Of a DNA stretch of 64,000 nucleotides, positions 1 to 14,500 are shown one piece after another. This stretch comes from Lycocorax pyrrhopterus obiensis (taxonomy: Eukaryota > Chordata > Aves > Passeriformes > Paradisaeidae): positions 14,254,227 through 14,318,226 of the forward strand of contig JACSVZ010000012.1 in the NCBI GenBank assembly GCA_014706295.1. The letters are read 5' to 3'. Numbering within the stretch: position 1 is the first letter of the stretch; each line of letters begins with the position of its first letter. The position numbers and the translations under genes are program-made. The notes under the pieces were generated by a model that saw nothing but the letters and a program-made list of their open reading frames with translations, was not told the origin of the DNA and made no database searches.

Positions 1-680
1 AAACACTGCCCTAAGCTCACACCTGGAAAACAAAGAACTAAAAACCAGTAACTGTATCAAACAGGGAGCCAGAGCAGTGCCCCGTGACAGAAGCAGATAC
101 TTCCAGGTATATATTCCCTGCCCTGATCCACAATGGCCACCAAATTAGGCTCTTGCCCTTCCCTTTCACAGTTTGCATTAGCTTGGCAATCTATGTGAAA
201 TTTGATGTTTCCAGATCAGTTCCTCCATATTTAAAAAGCATTCGCTGCATGGCTGCTGACAGTGGTCCTTGACAAGAGGAGCAATTGCTACACCTCTCCC
301 TTTAATCTCCAAGTGTTCACATTGCTTTAGAAGATGGCGTTGTCTGGCAGCTAAACTGAGATCCTGCACACGAGAAATCATCTGCTTCCTTTCTGCAGGA
401 TTATGCTACTCTTTTCTAATTCACCCTGCTAAGATACTCTCCAACTTTTAGCTTCGAGGATGTCTTTTTCAACAAGTGCTTTCATTTTTGATTACATGAG
501 AAGTACTGCTTCAATTATCTCCTTTTCACAATATCACTGGTGACTGAAATGGGTAACTACAGACTCAGGAAAGCGCATCCTTTAGTTCTGTCCCAGAAAA
601 GGATCTACTGTGTTTCCTAAACACCTGTATGGAGAAAAACAAGTGCAATAAATAGAATACAGTAAATGGCATGTACATAC
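1..680 (-). other. CREBBP: CREBBP intron 2, 5' part (partial)
   Basis: On the minus strand this is the sequence directly after the exon 2 donor (AAA|gtatgt, donor bases at 675-680). It is unremarkable, moderately AT-rich DNA. No further CREBBP exon is visible, so exon 3 and the TAZ1, KIX, bromodomain, HAT and later regions must lie below position 1. Confidence 0.85.
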
Positions 681-1393
681 TTTAGTCATTGCTCCTGTCT
701 GTGCTGTGTTCAGCCCGGTGTGCCCAGCCATCTGTGGAGATACTTGGGTTAAAGTCTCTGCCAGCACACTGCCTGCATTCCCCTGCATGGCAGGGGCAGA
801 ATATTGCATTCCTGCTCCCCTTCCTCTTCCAGCTGCCCCAAGAGATCCATTCATTACCTGCCCTTGTCCTTGCTGAGGCTGATTCATTAAACTGTGACCA
901 GAATTACTGTTGAGAAGGCTCTGGTGTGTCTGACTGAAATTAGTATTCATACATATCCCAGGTCCAGTCTGTGATGTTGCAGGGCTGCTCGTCACCATTC
1001 CCACTTGTTTTTGTGCTTGAGAGTTCAGAGTTTGGGATGCAGGTGTGGTAGGTCCAGAGGTGCTGGCTGCTTGCTTGGCCAGGCCTGGAGCAGAGGAGTC
1101 TCCTGGGTTCAGCGGGCTCTTACCCATAGCACCCAGATTCCCGATGTTCGCACTGTTCGGCTGCCCTTGGACTTGACCACCAACTCCCTGCTGCACGGGG
1201 CTGCTTGAGTTCACATTGCCAATTCCTGGGTTTAAGGAAGGACCGCTGCTTCCCCTCAGAAGTTCAGAAAGCTGTTTGTGTTTGGAAGCTGCATCTGGAA
1301 CGAGGTTCCCACTGCTGTTTAAAAGGCCCAACTCGCCATTGGGGATCAGCTCATCAGGAAGATCATTTTCCAAGTCAAACAAAGATCCGAAAT
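681..1393 (-). CDS. CREBBP: CREBBP (CBP) coding exon 2
   Basis: This exon encodes residues 29 to about 266 of CREB-binding protein, the nuclear lysine acetyltransferase and transcriptional coactivator. The translated frame starts DFGSLFDLENDLPDELIPNG and ends ...LNTAQTGAMTK, which I recognise as vertebrate CBP. It includes the nuclear-receptor box LSELL (LXXLL type, about residues 70-74) and the Gly/Arg run AAGRGRGAG. The rest is Gln/Ser/Gly-rich disordered linker, as expected upstream of the TAZ1 domain. The acceptor is cttgtag|ATTTCGG at 1394 and the donor is ACTAAA|gtatgt at 680. The exon is 713 nt; it starts with the last two bases of codon 29 and ends in phase 0. No frameshift or stop is seen. 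EP300 was considered, but the ASKHKQLSELLRG context and the exon 1 sequence favour CREBBP. Confidence 0.97.
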
Positions 1394-3449
1394 CTACAAG
1401 TTAAAACAGAAACATGGGTGAGAAAACATGACAAACAAGTAGCTAAAATATTTATCTTTTCTACTTTGTACCAGTGTTAACAATGACAGGCATTCAGGAC
1501 ATCTTTACCCAAGACTAAGAAGTGAGTGAGGGTCCCCATGACATGAACTCCAGAGCCTTTCAGAGCACAGTCACTACACAGTGTGCACACACAACCACAC
1601 AGGGCAGATAGAGCACTGGCCAATAAACAGGTTTTCTGGCAAGAATTTTGACAAAACAAAGCTTAAGAAAACTGAGGTGGCATGAATACAATGACCTAAT
1701 CTAACACTTAAATTTCCCTTGTTTTGGCTAAAAGATGAAGGCAGAAATAACAACGGATTTTTTCCTATTGATTTACTCTCCCAAAAGAGCAATTACATCA
1801 CCTTTTCCAACCTCCTCTGTAATCCCAAGACACCGCATTTCACCCAGCAATTCTACCTCAACCTTGTCATTTATGTGTGCACATGGCCAAAGAACATCTT
1901 CCAGCACGGTTTCAAAACTTCACCAAAGAACAACGATTTCCTCAGCAGTTTGATCCCACATATAAAGACATTTAAGATCAGTTTCTAGTCATTGATTTGT
2001 ACCATGATTTGCTACCTCAGAAGATCCTGAAAGGCACTCAGCATTTTCTCCTTGTAAGGCCTCTTGAATCGAGTCACTGCTCGATTCCTGAACAGCTCAA
2101 ATAATTCAAATTGCTCTGTAAGTGCCCAGCCCTCATTTACCATGCCCAATATTGACAGAGATAATCCACACACTCTCCAGATGAGCAAAATAAATCAATC
2201 AAATCTTCATTAAGCCACTTGAAGGAACAGCTCTGCCTGGCTGCAACATCCAGACTAATAAAAAAGTGGTGGGGCTTTTTTTTTTTCCTTTAAAGGAGCA
2301 ACTCAGGTTCACTAAAGTATTTTATTGCACATCTTAAGCAGCATCCATGTAACAAGGTTATTTTAGTATGTAAGTAAAAAATAGAAAGTTACTTCACTGT
2401 ATATAGGTACTTCCATGTGAAAATAAAAGTTACATATTTGACGACATAAGGACAGGCATGTACAGCAATATTTATAAATATTTAAGCAGACCAGCCCCAA
2501 TACACCAGAGTAGCTGTTCAAACATGCAACACATCTTGGAAGAGTTTTCCAGTCCAAGGATGTGAACTAAAACAATCACTTCTCACTGTAACATAAATGT
2601 GTGAAAACTTTATTTTGCCCCCTAAGCCAGCCTTGACAAACCCCAGTCCTTCACACTGAGCCACATTTTTTCCAGGTTAGAGCAAAGAAAAGTTCTTTAC
2701 TAAAGAAGGACATTCCAAAAGCTTCATTGTTTTTAAGTTTAATTCACTCTTCAACCACAAAAAGTTGGTGCAAGACTCAAGCTGCAAAAATCATGTAAGA
2801 TGGTACACTGAAAAGAGACAACAAACCTCAAGCAACACAAACTGTATCACAAAGCACAGATGCATCACCAAGGCATCTCAGTACACTTTAATATCATGCA
2901 TTTCATCAGCGTGTGCATTTCCAATTCAGCCTAACTGAAGAAAAATTAATAAAAATGGTCAGACTTGCAATGACCAGTGAATTACACAAACAGGCACAGT
3001 AAACAAAGACAAAAACGTTAAATTCTGGCTGTTTTGAGGTGCTCAAAGCACACGTCCTTCAGGGACACTCCACACTCTGCCACCATCACCTACTGGAGTC
3101 AATAATCCCTCCAGGATTGCATGATGTCGGCCGTGACAAATACACCCTGCTCAGAACAGAGCCTGCATTCCCTTCCAAGCAGGCAAGGAACAAGCTAACA
3201 CTTCATTTAGCAAGATACATAAAAGTATTTTTAATTTCTCTTACTTGCTGCCTTTCCTTTCAGGTCTTTAGTTCATCTTTCCTGCTTCTTTTCTAAAAAA
3301 ATTCCTGGTGTACTTTTGACTCTATTCCTGCAGGTGATCACGTCATCTCTCCTCCTCTTTCCCACACAACCACTCGACACTGACCACGCTGCAGTTTGCC
3401 ATTTTCTATACGTTTTGGTTCTACTTTCCTTCTTCCAAGATTCCCCTAT

Positions 3450-3550
3450 TTCAGCCCGGAACGCCGGGAGGCTCTGGCAGGCTCTGCCACCGGCGGCAGC
3501 TGCAGCTGGAGCCTGACCAAAGCCATCCGCCCGCGCGTCACCGAGGGTGG
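3450..3550. promoter_or_regulatory. Small CpG cluster in CREBBP intron 1
   Basis: About 100 bases have dense CpG (aacgccggga, caccggcggc, cgcccgcgcgtcaccg) inside otherwise CpG-poor intron. The stretch includes a CRE-like half site when read on the minus strand (TGACGCG). This could be an intronic enhancer or minor promoter. Only composition supports it. Confidence 0.25.
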
Positions 3551-6237
3551 GACACAGGGCCAGGGCTGAGGCTTCACCTTTGTTAAACTGCTCTCACCAC
3601 CCCATCTCTCCCCAAGTTCAAGGTTTATAGTGCGCGTTCACACAACTTCTGTAAATCCCATAAAAAGGTGTTTTTCCAAGCTTCTGCGCCAAAACTGCTA
3701 ATATTTCATGGACAATAGATGTGTGGGTGTGGGGATGGGGCAGAGGAGGAGAGACAAAACGTGAAGGGGGAAGATGTTGCTGTGGTTTAAAGAGTAGTTT
3801 TTTTCCAGCTGTATTTCAAAATGAAACGATGGAGTATAAATGCTCAATTTTTTTTTTTGCTTGGCTGGCCAGACTCTCTCAGTCTTACCAGAGCCAAGAA
3901 GTGGAAATGTTTTCGCAGTTTACAAAAAAAAGTGAAGAAAGCATTTGGGAATACTGCCTGTTAAAACCTGAAATAATCTACCACTCCTAAGCTCCTGTAA
4001 GAAGGCTGTACATTAAGGCTAGACATGGAAAATGTACAGCTCTGCCAGAAGGAAAATAAAAAGCAGGTAAACAACTTAACACAATGGTCCTGTAAAAATT
4101 CACCAAGAATTCAATTGTTCATGCAATGATTAATCATCTTCTTTTATATTTCATCAGAGTCATGCACATTAAAAACAGCAACACAAGGCACATTTTACAA
4201 CGGTTATAAAATACAACAGAAAACAAAGATCTACTTGAGCATGTCTGCAACAAATCCATAAAGATAAGAGATTGTCTTGGCAGTTATAAAAAGAATAAAT
4301 ATATTTACAGACATATAAAAATCTGCCATAATAAGAACACAGCCCATTTCTACTGACAGAAAAATAAAAAGCAACTGCAGTCTCTCCATCCTCACAAGAA
4401 GAACAAAATTGGTCCCATTCTCAATGCTTCAACTGTTTCTCAAAGGCAGCTACCAAGAGCCTAAAAACCGAGGGATGCCTTTGCCTTTATGTGCAGTTTC
4501 CTGAAGCAATGGTCAGGAAACACCTTTGCTGAGAAATCCCACCGAGCTTTAACCCACTCCACCCTCAAACCTGCCACGCACCCAGCACACATCAGAACAC
4601 GAAAAGTGGTCTGGATTTTAAAGGAGAACAGATTCCCTTCCCCTTCCCATAAGGCACATACCTCTAATTCAGGGCTCAGGAAGCAGCGGAGCTGACTAAG
4701 GCTACGGACATTCACCTCATCATGTGTTGTCTCTAAAACTGCACTTCTGATCCTAAACCTCATACCTTTCATTACCTCTGTCACATAAAACCAAACCTCC
4801 TCTTAACAGCAGAGCACCAAAAAAACAGAGATTATGTTTTCTGGAAGGCATGGAAAAGCACTAGGCAAGTACCACACCCCCACTCTTTCCAAAGAGCTCC
4901 TTTTCCAATTTGAGCATTCTGTGTTCCTTGAGCAGCTATTTTCACACATAGAAGATAACCACACTTGAGACACTTTCTCTCCTAATTTCAGCCTTGTGAG
5001 CTTAAATGTCAGAGTTTTCTGCCTTCCTGGACAACACTTTCATCAACCAGAATAAAAAAACATGTTCTGTTTCCTTCTAAGCCTTCTCAGAAGAAAAAAC
5101 CCCAAAACTGTGCTGCATCCTGAAAGCAGAACATTCTCATCTGTATGACTCCTTGAGACTGTTACTGGGAGACTTTCCTAATATACATATTCAATCAATT
5201 AACTTGTTTCAATGTCACCATTTTTTCCCCTTTAGCTCAGCCTGGAGAGGTGACAAACATACTAAGGTGTTTCATTATGTGACTTATTATCTCAAACGTA
5301 TCTCACAGCAAGCAGGAGGAGAACTATCAAATTCAGTTTCATTTTTTACAGCATAATCTCTGCTTGAGACGTGACTGGGAGTTTTCCTGTCAAAAACTGA
5401 CTGCTCGTGCACGGAGCAGACACTGAAGTCCAGCACACAAGCAGTATTTTCACCGTGCCTTTCTTTCATGCCAACATAGCTGTTACATTTCAGTGAGCCC
5501 AATTTTGTTTTGTAAGGCTTCTTTCAATCACGCCAGACCCCAGCAGACAAAGCCTCAACAGTTCAGAGCTCCAGCCATTCCCTAAAATTCACTGTCAGGT
5601 AGTTCCCCTCAATAGCCACACTGTGTGGTACAGTCAGCAATTACCACGTCCATTCCAACTTCCTTTTGAGGTTTGGGGATTCTATAAATTATTGTTTCAT
5701 AAAAGACAATTCTTGCATTTAATGTTGTAGAGCAATTAAACAACGCATTCACGGAAAATCTAAAATTTCCAGTAAAGAAACTTCACATTTGTGTCTTTTT
5801 CTAACGTGACACAGAAAGCTTGTAAACTGACATGCATCTGACCTTGACTTTCAGCAGAGCAGCACCACTTCTTCTGAACATGATGTTTAGCAACCAGGTT
5901 GAGAATGATGGTGATGAGGGACCCAGCTGGGTCAAGGAGATGGCTGGATGGGGGGTGGTGAGGGGGAATGAGGGATCCAACATCAAGGATCTGGATGAGT
6001 CTCAACTATTTATGGCTTGCATAATAAGAGATTTGAATATTTAACTAAATTTCTACCTGCCTGATCATTCAAACTACTTGCACTTGGCATGAGAAAGGAA
6101 TACAGTCTGGGTCACTCATTCCAAAGTCACTGGACTGGTCAAAACTCAAATATGTTGATATGAACCTCACCTTTTGGAATTTTTGGGACTTATCTCTAGA
6201 AAATTCATTCGAATCATCATCATGGCTGTCTCTTGTT

Positions 6238-6373
6238 TACAGACCCACAGTCACTCAAGTTGGAAGGGACATCAGGAGGTCTGTCTGCAGCCCAGCCCTC
6301 CACCTCCTCTCAAAGGGCACATGCTCCAGCCTCCAATCTCCTCAGCAGCCCTTCACTAAACTCATTCCAGCTC
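6238..6373 (-). mobile_element. CR1 LINE fragment, diverged
   Basis: The segment contains the CR1 3'-end hallmark, in reverse orientation, reading CAAGTTGGAAGGGACATCAG on the plus strand, followed by a degraded body (AGCCCAGCCCTCCACCTCC). It is truncated and non-coding. The next 160 bases may be older repeat sequence but could not be assigned. Confidence 0.65.
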
Positions 6374-9300
6374 CTCCATGACCTTCCCAGTGATGGATAG
6401 GAGGCTGAAAAGTCTGCAGCTGACTGGTTTTTTTGAAAATGGGTGTAACACTTGCCTTCTCTTGCTTTCCTGTGGCTGGGATTTTAAAGACAGCTCCTAG
6501 TATCTTCCCCAATCCATTTTTGTAAGACTTCAGCAACTAAGTGACTTTTCAAACTGAAGCATCTTACACAAACAAACCACGAAACTAATGAAAAAAAAAA
6601 AAATCAGTTCTCGTCTAACCTCTACTGCAATACTACCAGTATTCCTGACTCAGCTCCTGACACACGAGCCAGGATGGGGAAAATGTGCATATCCACTAAG
6701 GTGTGATAACAACTACCACCTGATACAGGAAAAGCCACCTGTTCTGTCCCAGTCCTCCTCTTCACCTCCACGAAAAGAGAGCAGTATAAACTGAGATCCT
6801 CCCCTGGTCACACCAGGTTTAGTTCCCAGCCTCTTTCCACTTGCACGTTGTGTACCACAATGGCATAACCTCATGGTCCTCTCTGCTCTACTTGTCCGAG
6901 TTGTCTCCACCATCTCTTTTGCTGTGCTCACAGTGACAAAACAACCTGTGTTAAAAGTCTAGAAAAACCTGAGATACTGGTTTATTTCAGAAACAATTGC
7001 TGGGTTTAGGGATTATTCTACCCTTTCATAAAAATAAATCACAGATTACTTGAATGTTTCCCTATCAATTACAAAGTAGTATATGAGGGCACATTAAATG
7101 GCCCTCGCACCTGGCAGTAAGGTTCATATAAAGAAGCAAATATGAAAAATATCCAGATAAGAAGCTGGTCTCTAATCTCTTCCCAAAGGCCAGAGGGGAA
7201 AAAAGCCAAGGTAACTCCAAAATGCGTGGCAGAAACAGCCCAACAAGAGTGCTCACTCTGGTCTGGTCTTAGAAGCATCGGATAGCAAAGCATGGACTGC
7301 CTTTGCCTTCCTCCGCCCCTCTCCAAACCATTCTTCCTCTTAACTGTTTCCCAAAGTATCTTCGCTATTTTGACACAGTTGCCATGTCTGCTCTCCTGAA
7401 AAACTCTAAGTCCCACCCAGCAGCATCCACAAGACACACATGGCTACTGTCACAGTGCACATGGCTACCAGGCTAACACTCTTACAGACCAGAAGGCTTC
7501 ATTAAATTTATTTGCCGTAAGAAGAGAAATCTGGACAGAAGGAAGAGGAGGCAATGTGCCTATGGACTGGGAGACACCACACTGGGAACATCAGCTTCTC
7601 ATTCACAAGATCATCCTGAAGAAGATTAAATACTTTAAGGTTCTTGGAGCACATTAACATTAACAGAAGTGAGACTGCCTTCTCATCCTATCACAAACAC
7701 ACACATCGTGTCTCTTGCCCAAATTTAACAGCTGACAGAATATTTAAGTTGAGAATGACCCTTTTAAAAGGAATCATCTGAGAGTCTGGTAATTAATAGT
7801 GGGCACTTGCTTAAGTCAGCATGAAATGCACAGTCCGTACCAAGCCAGTGTCTGCTTGTGCCTGCCCTGAGTTGGCTCCCACAGCTGCCAGACCCACAGC
7901 TTCCCTTATGGCTGTGCCACCCTCACTGCCCACCTGGAAAGGAAATCAGCACATAACGCATGAGAACACAAATTATCTTGACACAGAAACTTTAACTGTG
8001 ACATTCCCTGGCCAGAGACTTCTTAGCGAATATATTGCCAACACAGGTGGCTCAGATTTTGAAGTGTTCAGTTCCTGATGCTCCCCACAATGACTGACAG
8101 TGTCAGTGGTGAGGACTCAAGCTCAGTTCTGGCTCAGGAGCTCCCTTAGGCTACACGAGTCCTTCTATGAAAATTCCTACCTTAACACACCTTCTCCAAC
8201 AAAATCACAGAACACACCTATTCTGTGAAGAGCAAAATATATATTTATATGTATTTGAAGTAATATTATGAAACAAGGAAAAAAACCTAAGCAACATTAC
8301 TATGAAACAGGCAAGTCTGGGGTCTCCTCTGTGATGTATAAAAGCCACAAAAAGTACATTTCTATTCTTTTTAATGCCACTTTTTCCTCCCTATTTCTGA
8401 CACCAAATTTAAGGGAACTGTCTTCTGCTTGGCAACTCAAATTCAGCTGTGCAAGGACATAAAACCCAAACCAAACCGAACATATACGAGGAAGCAACAG
8501 CAGATTATTAATGTCTAAAAAAGCTTCCAACCGTAACTGACAATACAAAAAACCACAACTCCCTCATAAATCTTTTACTTTAAAACACTGATTTCAGTGA
8601 GATGAGGCTGTTTTGAACTATTCTCATTAATACTTTCCTTTAGGGAGTTTATGAACTTAGGAAAAAACTTCACAGCTATTCCAAACCAGACTCATACTCA
8701 GTACTTACTCAACTCAAGCCACTTGGTAGTTTCCCCATCTCTTTTCTCCATGAGATGACACCACACAAGAAATGACACAGAAGTGATGACATCAGCAACA
8801 CCCACTAACCCAGCTATTGAAGCTGGGCAGAGCAAGAGAGCAGCTCGTGCGCTTCTGGTGACACACACACGGACAGCAGCTGCAATCTAATGTCCCATTT
8901 CACTTCTCACTCTGCAGCAGAAAGTCTCCAGCTCTAATTCCTGTCTCTGCCGTGTCCAACTGCAACAGGAAAATGACCAGGAGATAGGGAGGAACAGTCA
9001 TCCAGCGAAGAACAACACCTTTTCCCAATGCTGTCTTCCCAAGGAAGCTTCCACAGCACTAAAGGTGACCGGCAGGGAAGCAGGGGATTATTTTACAGAC
9101 TTACAGATGTATAAATAAAAATATATCCACACACAAACTGTAAACCAAAGATATTGTACTTATCCAGTGTCATAAACAAGATCCTTATTTCTCAATGGTG
9201 GCAAATAAGAAAGCAGGAAAGGAAGAGCATGTTAAGAGATTTAGATTACGAGTTATAATTATCACCGCTAATAGAAATTTCAGTTTTCTTTTAATTCACA

Positions 9301-10536
9301 CTTATGATTCTGCAAAATACTTAATAGTATTTGTTGAAGCATCTTTATTAAAGAGTTTTCCAAATAAACAATTTAGGTTGTCTCTGTATCTTAGACATCT
9401 GAGAAGACAGATGGAAAACATAACATATGTTAAAAGGAAGATTTACAAAGCAAAAATTCTTGAAAGTGTAAACCAAATTAGGGTGGAAGTGTCAGATTTC
9501 TAAGTTATCCCTCATGTTTTTTCACTGTATAAGAACAAACCCCAGAATTTTTCAAATCAGGTTTTTCAACTACCCCCTCCACCCTGATTTCACATTAACC
9601 TGCAGTATTTTGTTAATAGCGTGAGGGGTTTTTTTCATGTTCTTCTCTCTTAGCAGGTAGCAACAGTAAGTAAAATATCTAATAAAGATAAACACTAAGA
9701 ATATGTGGGGGTTTTTAATGTGAAGCTGTAGGTATAATAAAAAAGCACAGCATGTTGCTGTAGAAATAATTAATGGCACTGGACAATGACTCCAAGGAAT
9801 GTCCAGCCAAAATAGAAAGTGAATAATCTGCAGCAGAAAACTGGGAATCATTTCGCAAGCTACCAAGAGATCTCTGGAGTACAGCAAAGAGACAGCCTCT
9901 ATTCCTGCCTGCTGCTGGCAGGGCTTCTCCAAGAGCTCTATGCCCAGCACAGCATTTTCCTAGTTAAGTTTAAGTCGTTGGAGAGGGAATAAGTTTGGAA
10001 AAGTCCCCAGTACATGTGCAATTATCAAAGTATGAATTTCAAAAAATAAAGGAATGGGCAAAATGGTAGGACTGTGGACTATCACATATGATCAGGCTGG
10101 CAGATCATCTGCTCAACTTTTCATCCCACACTGACATGAGTGTCAAACTCTTCGGAAAAACCTGTAAAAGCCCACAAACACTGAGAGAGTACACAGTACC
10201 CTGCTATCAGCAATGCCTCAGGAACTGGTAAGAATTAGCTGCGCTAGACTCTATAAATGAGCCCATTTCTAATCTTACAAATCTCCTGTCCCAGATCACA
10301 AACGCTGGCATCAAGTTATGCAGGTCAGTCACTTCAGGTGGGAAAAAAACCTAGTTTGTATCAAACTTCTAGCTCAAAGTAAACATCTTGCTTGGCATCA
10401 TCCTCTCCCATCCACCACCTCCATGGTTACATGAGTCTTAAACAATATAACCATGAAGTGTTCCACAAGAAACAATATAGCTATGAAATATCGCACCTCA
10501 TTTTTCCCATCCCAGATAGTTAGGGCACAAGGACCA

Positions 10537-10588
10537 CAAAACAAACAAACAAACAACAAAACAAACAAACAACAAAACAAACAAAAAG
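10537..10588. repeat. (AAAC)n simple repeat
   Basis: Tandem CAAA/AAAC units run for about 50 bases with occasional AACAAA interruptions. This is a simple repeat within intron 1, with no sign of function. Confidence 0.9.
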
Positions 10589-11109
10589 GACATTCCCATG
10601 GAATAATTACAACTACACACACTCCTTCACTTACAGCTTTTCAGAAAATTAATTTCTTCCCCAAATTTTCTGCCTATAAATGCAAGTCCGTTCACTTAAT
10701 GAAATTATCCTTTTCCTTGTTCCAGGGATAGAATAAGGAAGCCCGTGTGTAACTGTGATTCTTACTGTCATAGCACACACAACACTCAAGTTTTGCACGT
10801 ATCATACAAAACAAAAGCAGACCAATTACACAGGCTCCCACGAAGCTTTTCAGCCACGCGGGAATGAACCCTTTAAAACATCCACACTAATGCTTTCATG
10901 TGCCCAAACAAAATCTGGGTTTAGATCACTGAGACGTCACTCCATCTGAAGTCTCTGCTAAGAATGTGAACACAAGCTTAGAAAACCTCGCTGTTTTTCC
11001 TCAAGCCGTTGTCCACCTCTTTTCAAACTAAAACCTAAATCCACTGCAATACACCTATCCAGTTTTTGGCAGCAGAGTAGGATCAAATCAGGCTGCACAT
11101 CGACACAAA

Positions 11110-11345
11110 CTCCCTTCTGCGAAGTTCTGTGGCTGGCTGGGAGTCAGCCAGAGATCTACTTATCTCGGCACGTAGGGAGGCACGTGCAACAGGGCCAGTC
11201 TTTCTCCAGTGCAAAATCCGGGCCCTGGATGCCAACACATGGGCTGCGAAGAGAACAGGAGTTACCGGGGAGCTTGGCCCGCAGCTTTTGCGGCAGCAGC
11301 CACGCAGCTTAATCTGCGTACAATCGGAAGTTAGGGAGGAAAAAA
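11110..11345. promoter_or_regulatory. CpG-enriched patch with E-box in intron 1
   Basis: About 235 bases show raised GC and CpG, a palindromic E-box CACGTG (about 11181) with a nearby CACGTA, and an ETS-like CGGAAG core (about 11325). It may be an intronic regulatory element. The call rests on motif content only. Confidence 0.25.
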
Positions 11346-14047
11346 GAATTAAAAATCGACAAACCCCCGCTACACAAGCAAGCATGAAGTGAAAACCTAG
11401 CTCTAATGGACTTTGGAAGCTGCTCATCTCACCTTCTTCCCAACTTCACCTACTTAAGGAATTTGCTAACTCCTGATGCCATCAGGGACACCCTCTGCTC
11501 TGGCCCAGATTACGCTGTGTTGTTTCTGGAACTGGCGCAGCACCACAGCAGCAGAAGCTGCAGGAACACAATGAATGCAGATAGAAGCATGACTTCAGTG
11601 AAACCCAGACCCTCACCAAGCTACCTGCAGAAGGGACCACAGTCCAGGGGCCCCTGAACACCTCCAGCTGTGCTGCTGCTCCATTCGGGCACATTTTTCC
11701 CAATCAGCCCGAGAACGCTGCCAGGTCTCTGTATATTCAGCTGAAGGACCAATGCCAGCAATGTACAAAATAATCACAACACTCAGTGTTAAAATAACAC
11801 ACTGCCATAAGCAAAGTTACTGTAATTCTACTTTTTGTAGGAGCCCCTTGTTTATTCTGTGGTGCTGGATGAGAACGTCTCACAACAGCCACGGAGGAGA
11901 CAAATGTTTAGGTATGAAAACGCCTGTGTATCCAATAAAGCAGTAATTAGACAAAAGCACTACTCCTACCTGGCTAGACAAGGAAAAATCTTTCCCACGG
12001 ACATTTTACCACAGGAGTCAGCTCGTTCAATACGGCACAGCAATGGCAAGCGAAGTTAACAGCCAGGAGTCTTAACCTTCCTTATTGATACAAAGAGCAA
12101 TGTGGCAACTGCAAAATGGGACTATCATGAAACTTAACGATGGTCACAGCACCCATTTCTGTTATCCTTTCATCTCTGCTCCCTTCTGGAAGATCAGACA
12201 CTGGATTTAGCTGCTTAGGTTTAACAGAAAAGGCTGTATTTTCAGAAGGTAAGCAGACCAATTTCAACGGCACAAACTTTGCCCCGGTAAGCTGAGGAGC
12301 TGTTTTTATCAGAAAGATTAAAGGCAGCTAAAACTTACCCTGACAAAAGGAGTTGCTTAACATCACCGCATCAAAGCATCAAGAGAAATATAAACAAGGA
12401 GGAGAGCAGTTGCTTTCTGCCCAATGTTCAGGCCTGCCATCAGAGCCTCGGGTGTGAGCGTTTGCAGGCTTGAGCCGAACGGTTCAGCCGGGCCCAATGC
12501 GGCGGCTGTGAAAGCACGTCCCCCTCACGGCAGCCGCAGCACCCACCAGTGTGGGGCTACCACTGCAATTACAATTCTGTTCAACAGAACAGAATTCTGT
12601 TCAACTCACTGCTCACCCAGGGCAAAAGCCTCAGACCCATCTCCCCAGGCTCCCCTGACCAAAAGGCCACTTTCCAGGTTGCAACAGAACTTTTTCAGTT
12701 AAGCCCCAGCACCAGGGAGCAGCCTGGTTTAGTTCCATTTGACAGCAAACACTACTCAAACTATTTGTATCGCCTGCCACAATACACAGAAACCTTCACC
12801 AATCCTTCACCAAGCAGCATTAACTGCTGGCAACAAACCTAGAAGTGCTTTTCCTAAAAACAACCCTCTCTTTAAGTGCACAAACATTACCTGCAGCCTT
12901 GGCAGAGAAGTATTTTTGCCTAAGGAACACCAGGACGACGATGGAACTCCAGGGACACACTTGTCCAGGATACAACTTGGGGTTTGCCATCCCAGTGCCC
13001 ACAGGCCCCCTGGGCCCTGCAGAACTTTCTGCAGATGCTGGAGTTCACACATCTAGCACCACACAGAGCTCCCTGAGACACACGAGAACTTGCTGAACAG
13101 GACATAATTAAGACTGAAGCATTCCAGAACAGCCCAAGTGAACTTCAAAAAAGAAAAAAAAAAAAAACAAACCAAAACCCAAGACACTGCTTCAAACACC
13201 TCTCACTGGCTACCAGGAGAGTCTAAAATGTCTAGCTGAAGAATTAAAGAAAAACTGTATTTGTCCTGAGTTATGAAGAGCATTTCGCAGCAACTTGTAT
13301 ATCAGCCTTCCATATATTCCACTGCTTCCACAAAAGGGATTAACACAGCTCAATCACAAGACCTCACCTAGATATTCTCTGACAATTCTTACTCGATACT
13401 GTTTCTTTCTCGCTTGTTTCATTTATTTGCAGGCTGAGAAGAAAAGGTTTCCATAAAAAACCCCTAAAGGACCGAAGCCTCTGTAAACTGTTGCCAAATG
13501 CAGATTGAGCAAGACGAAAAACCCACAGAATTTATCAGCTCAATTATAGTAATATTTTTTTCAGTCTATAAAAACACAGCAGGCATAGCATGATTAACTT
13601 ATCACTATCCCTTCCGCAAGATTCATTAATCTCTGAAAGCAGAAATTCAAGTCCAACAGACTTCGTATTCTTCTGAAACCACTCTTTCAGGGACTGAAAT
13701 AGTCGGAACATCGGGAGAGGCCGGTCCAGGCACACATGCTCTTGTGCACACACGTGTGTATTTACAACGGGCACACGCTGGCTGGAAACGAGACATTTTG
13801 ATGTGTTTTATTATCTACAAATCCATCACAATTGAAGAAAAAGGCACGCCAGAGACACTACGCGACACAGACCAGTCGCAGTGACTGCCAGGCTGCCGGG
13901 CATTTCGGCATACAAGCAACCCCACAACTTCAATTATTACCTGCAAATCGTTTGGGGTTTAAAGGAAAAATGCTTGGAACAGTTTAAGCCAAATGCCTTA
14001 AAACCTTGGTCACAGGTTGGGAAGTAAAAAAAAGCACGAAGTATTAA

Positions 14048-14106
14048 CTGGAGGGTAGAACTAGATGGTCTGCAAGGTCCTTTCCAACCCAAATCATTCT
14101 ACGACT
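14048..14106 (+). mobile_element. CR1 LINE 3' end, short fragment
   Basis: The 3' tail of a CR1 element is recognisable (AACTAGATGGTCTGCAAGGT, then CCTTTCCAACCCAAATCATT). The element is severely 5'-truncated, which is usual for avian CR1. Confidence 0.85.
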
Positions 14107-14261
14107 AAGAAGCTATTAAGGAGTTTTTATTCTGTAGTGTGTCGCACACAGGGGCACAGTGAAAGAGCCTGTACAGGGATATTAGTTGTGGGTAATCTGA
14201 GGGTTCAAGGAGTAGATAGAAACCTCGACTACCCTTCCAAGAAGGCACCTTCAGCTTCAAG

Positions 14262-14500
14262 CTGAAGGAGGGTAGATTTAGATTCGGTATCGGGGAGAAA
14301 TTCCTTCCTTTGACGGTAGTGAGGCCCTGGCACAAGCTCCCCGGAGAAGCTGTGGCTGCCCCATCCCTGGAAGTGTCCAAGGCCAGGCTGGACGGAGCTT
14401 GAGCAACCTGGGATAGTGGAAGGTGTTCCCCACGGCAGAGGATGGAACAAGATGGGCTTTAAAGTCCCTTCCAACCCGAACCATTCCACGATTGTACGAT
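14262..14500 (+). mobile_element. CR1 LINE 3' fragment
   Basis: The last ~240 bases of a CR1 element are readable, from the GAGGCCCTGGCAC block through GAAGCTGTGGCTGCCCCATC and TCCCTTCCAACCCGAACCAT. It lies about 350 bases from CREBBP exon 1 inside intron 1. A second, shorter CR1 tail lies just before it in the same orientation, so two insertions nest close together. Confidence 0.93.
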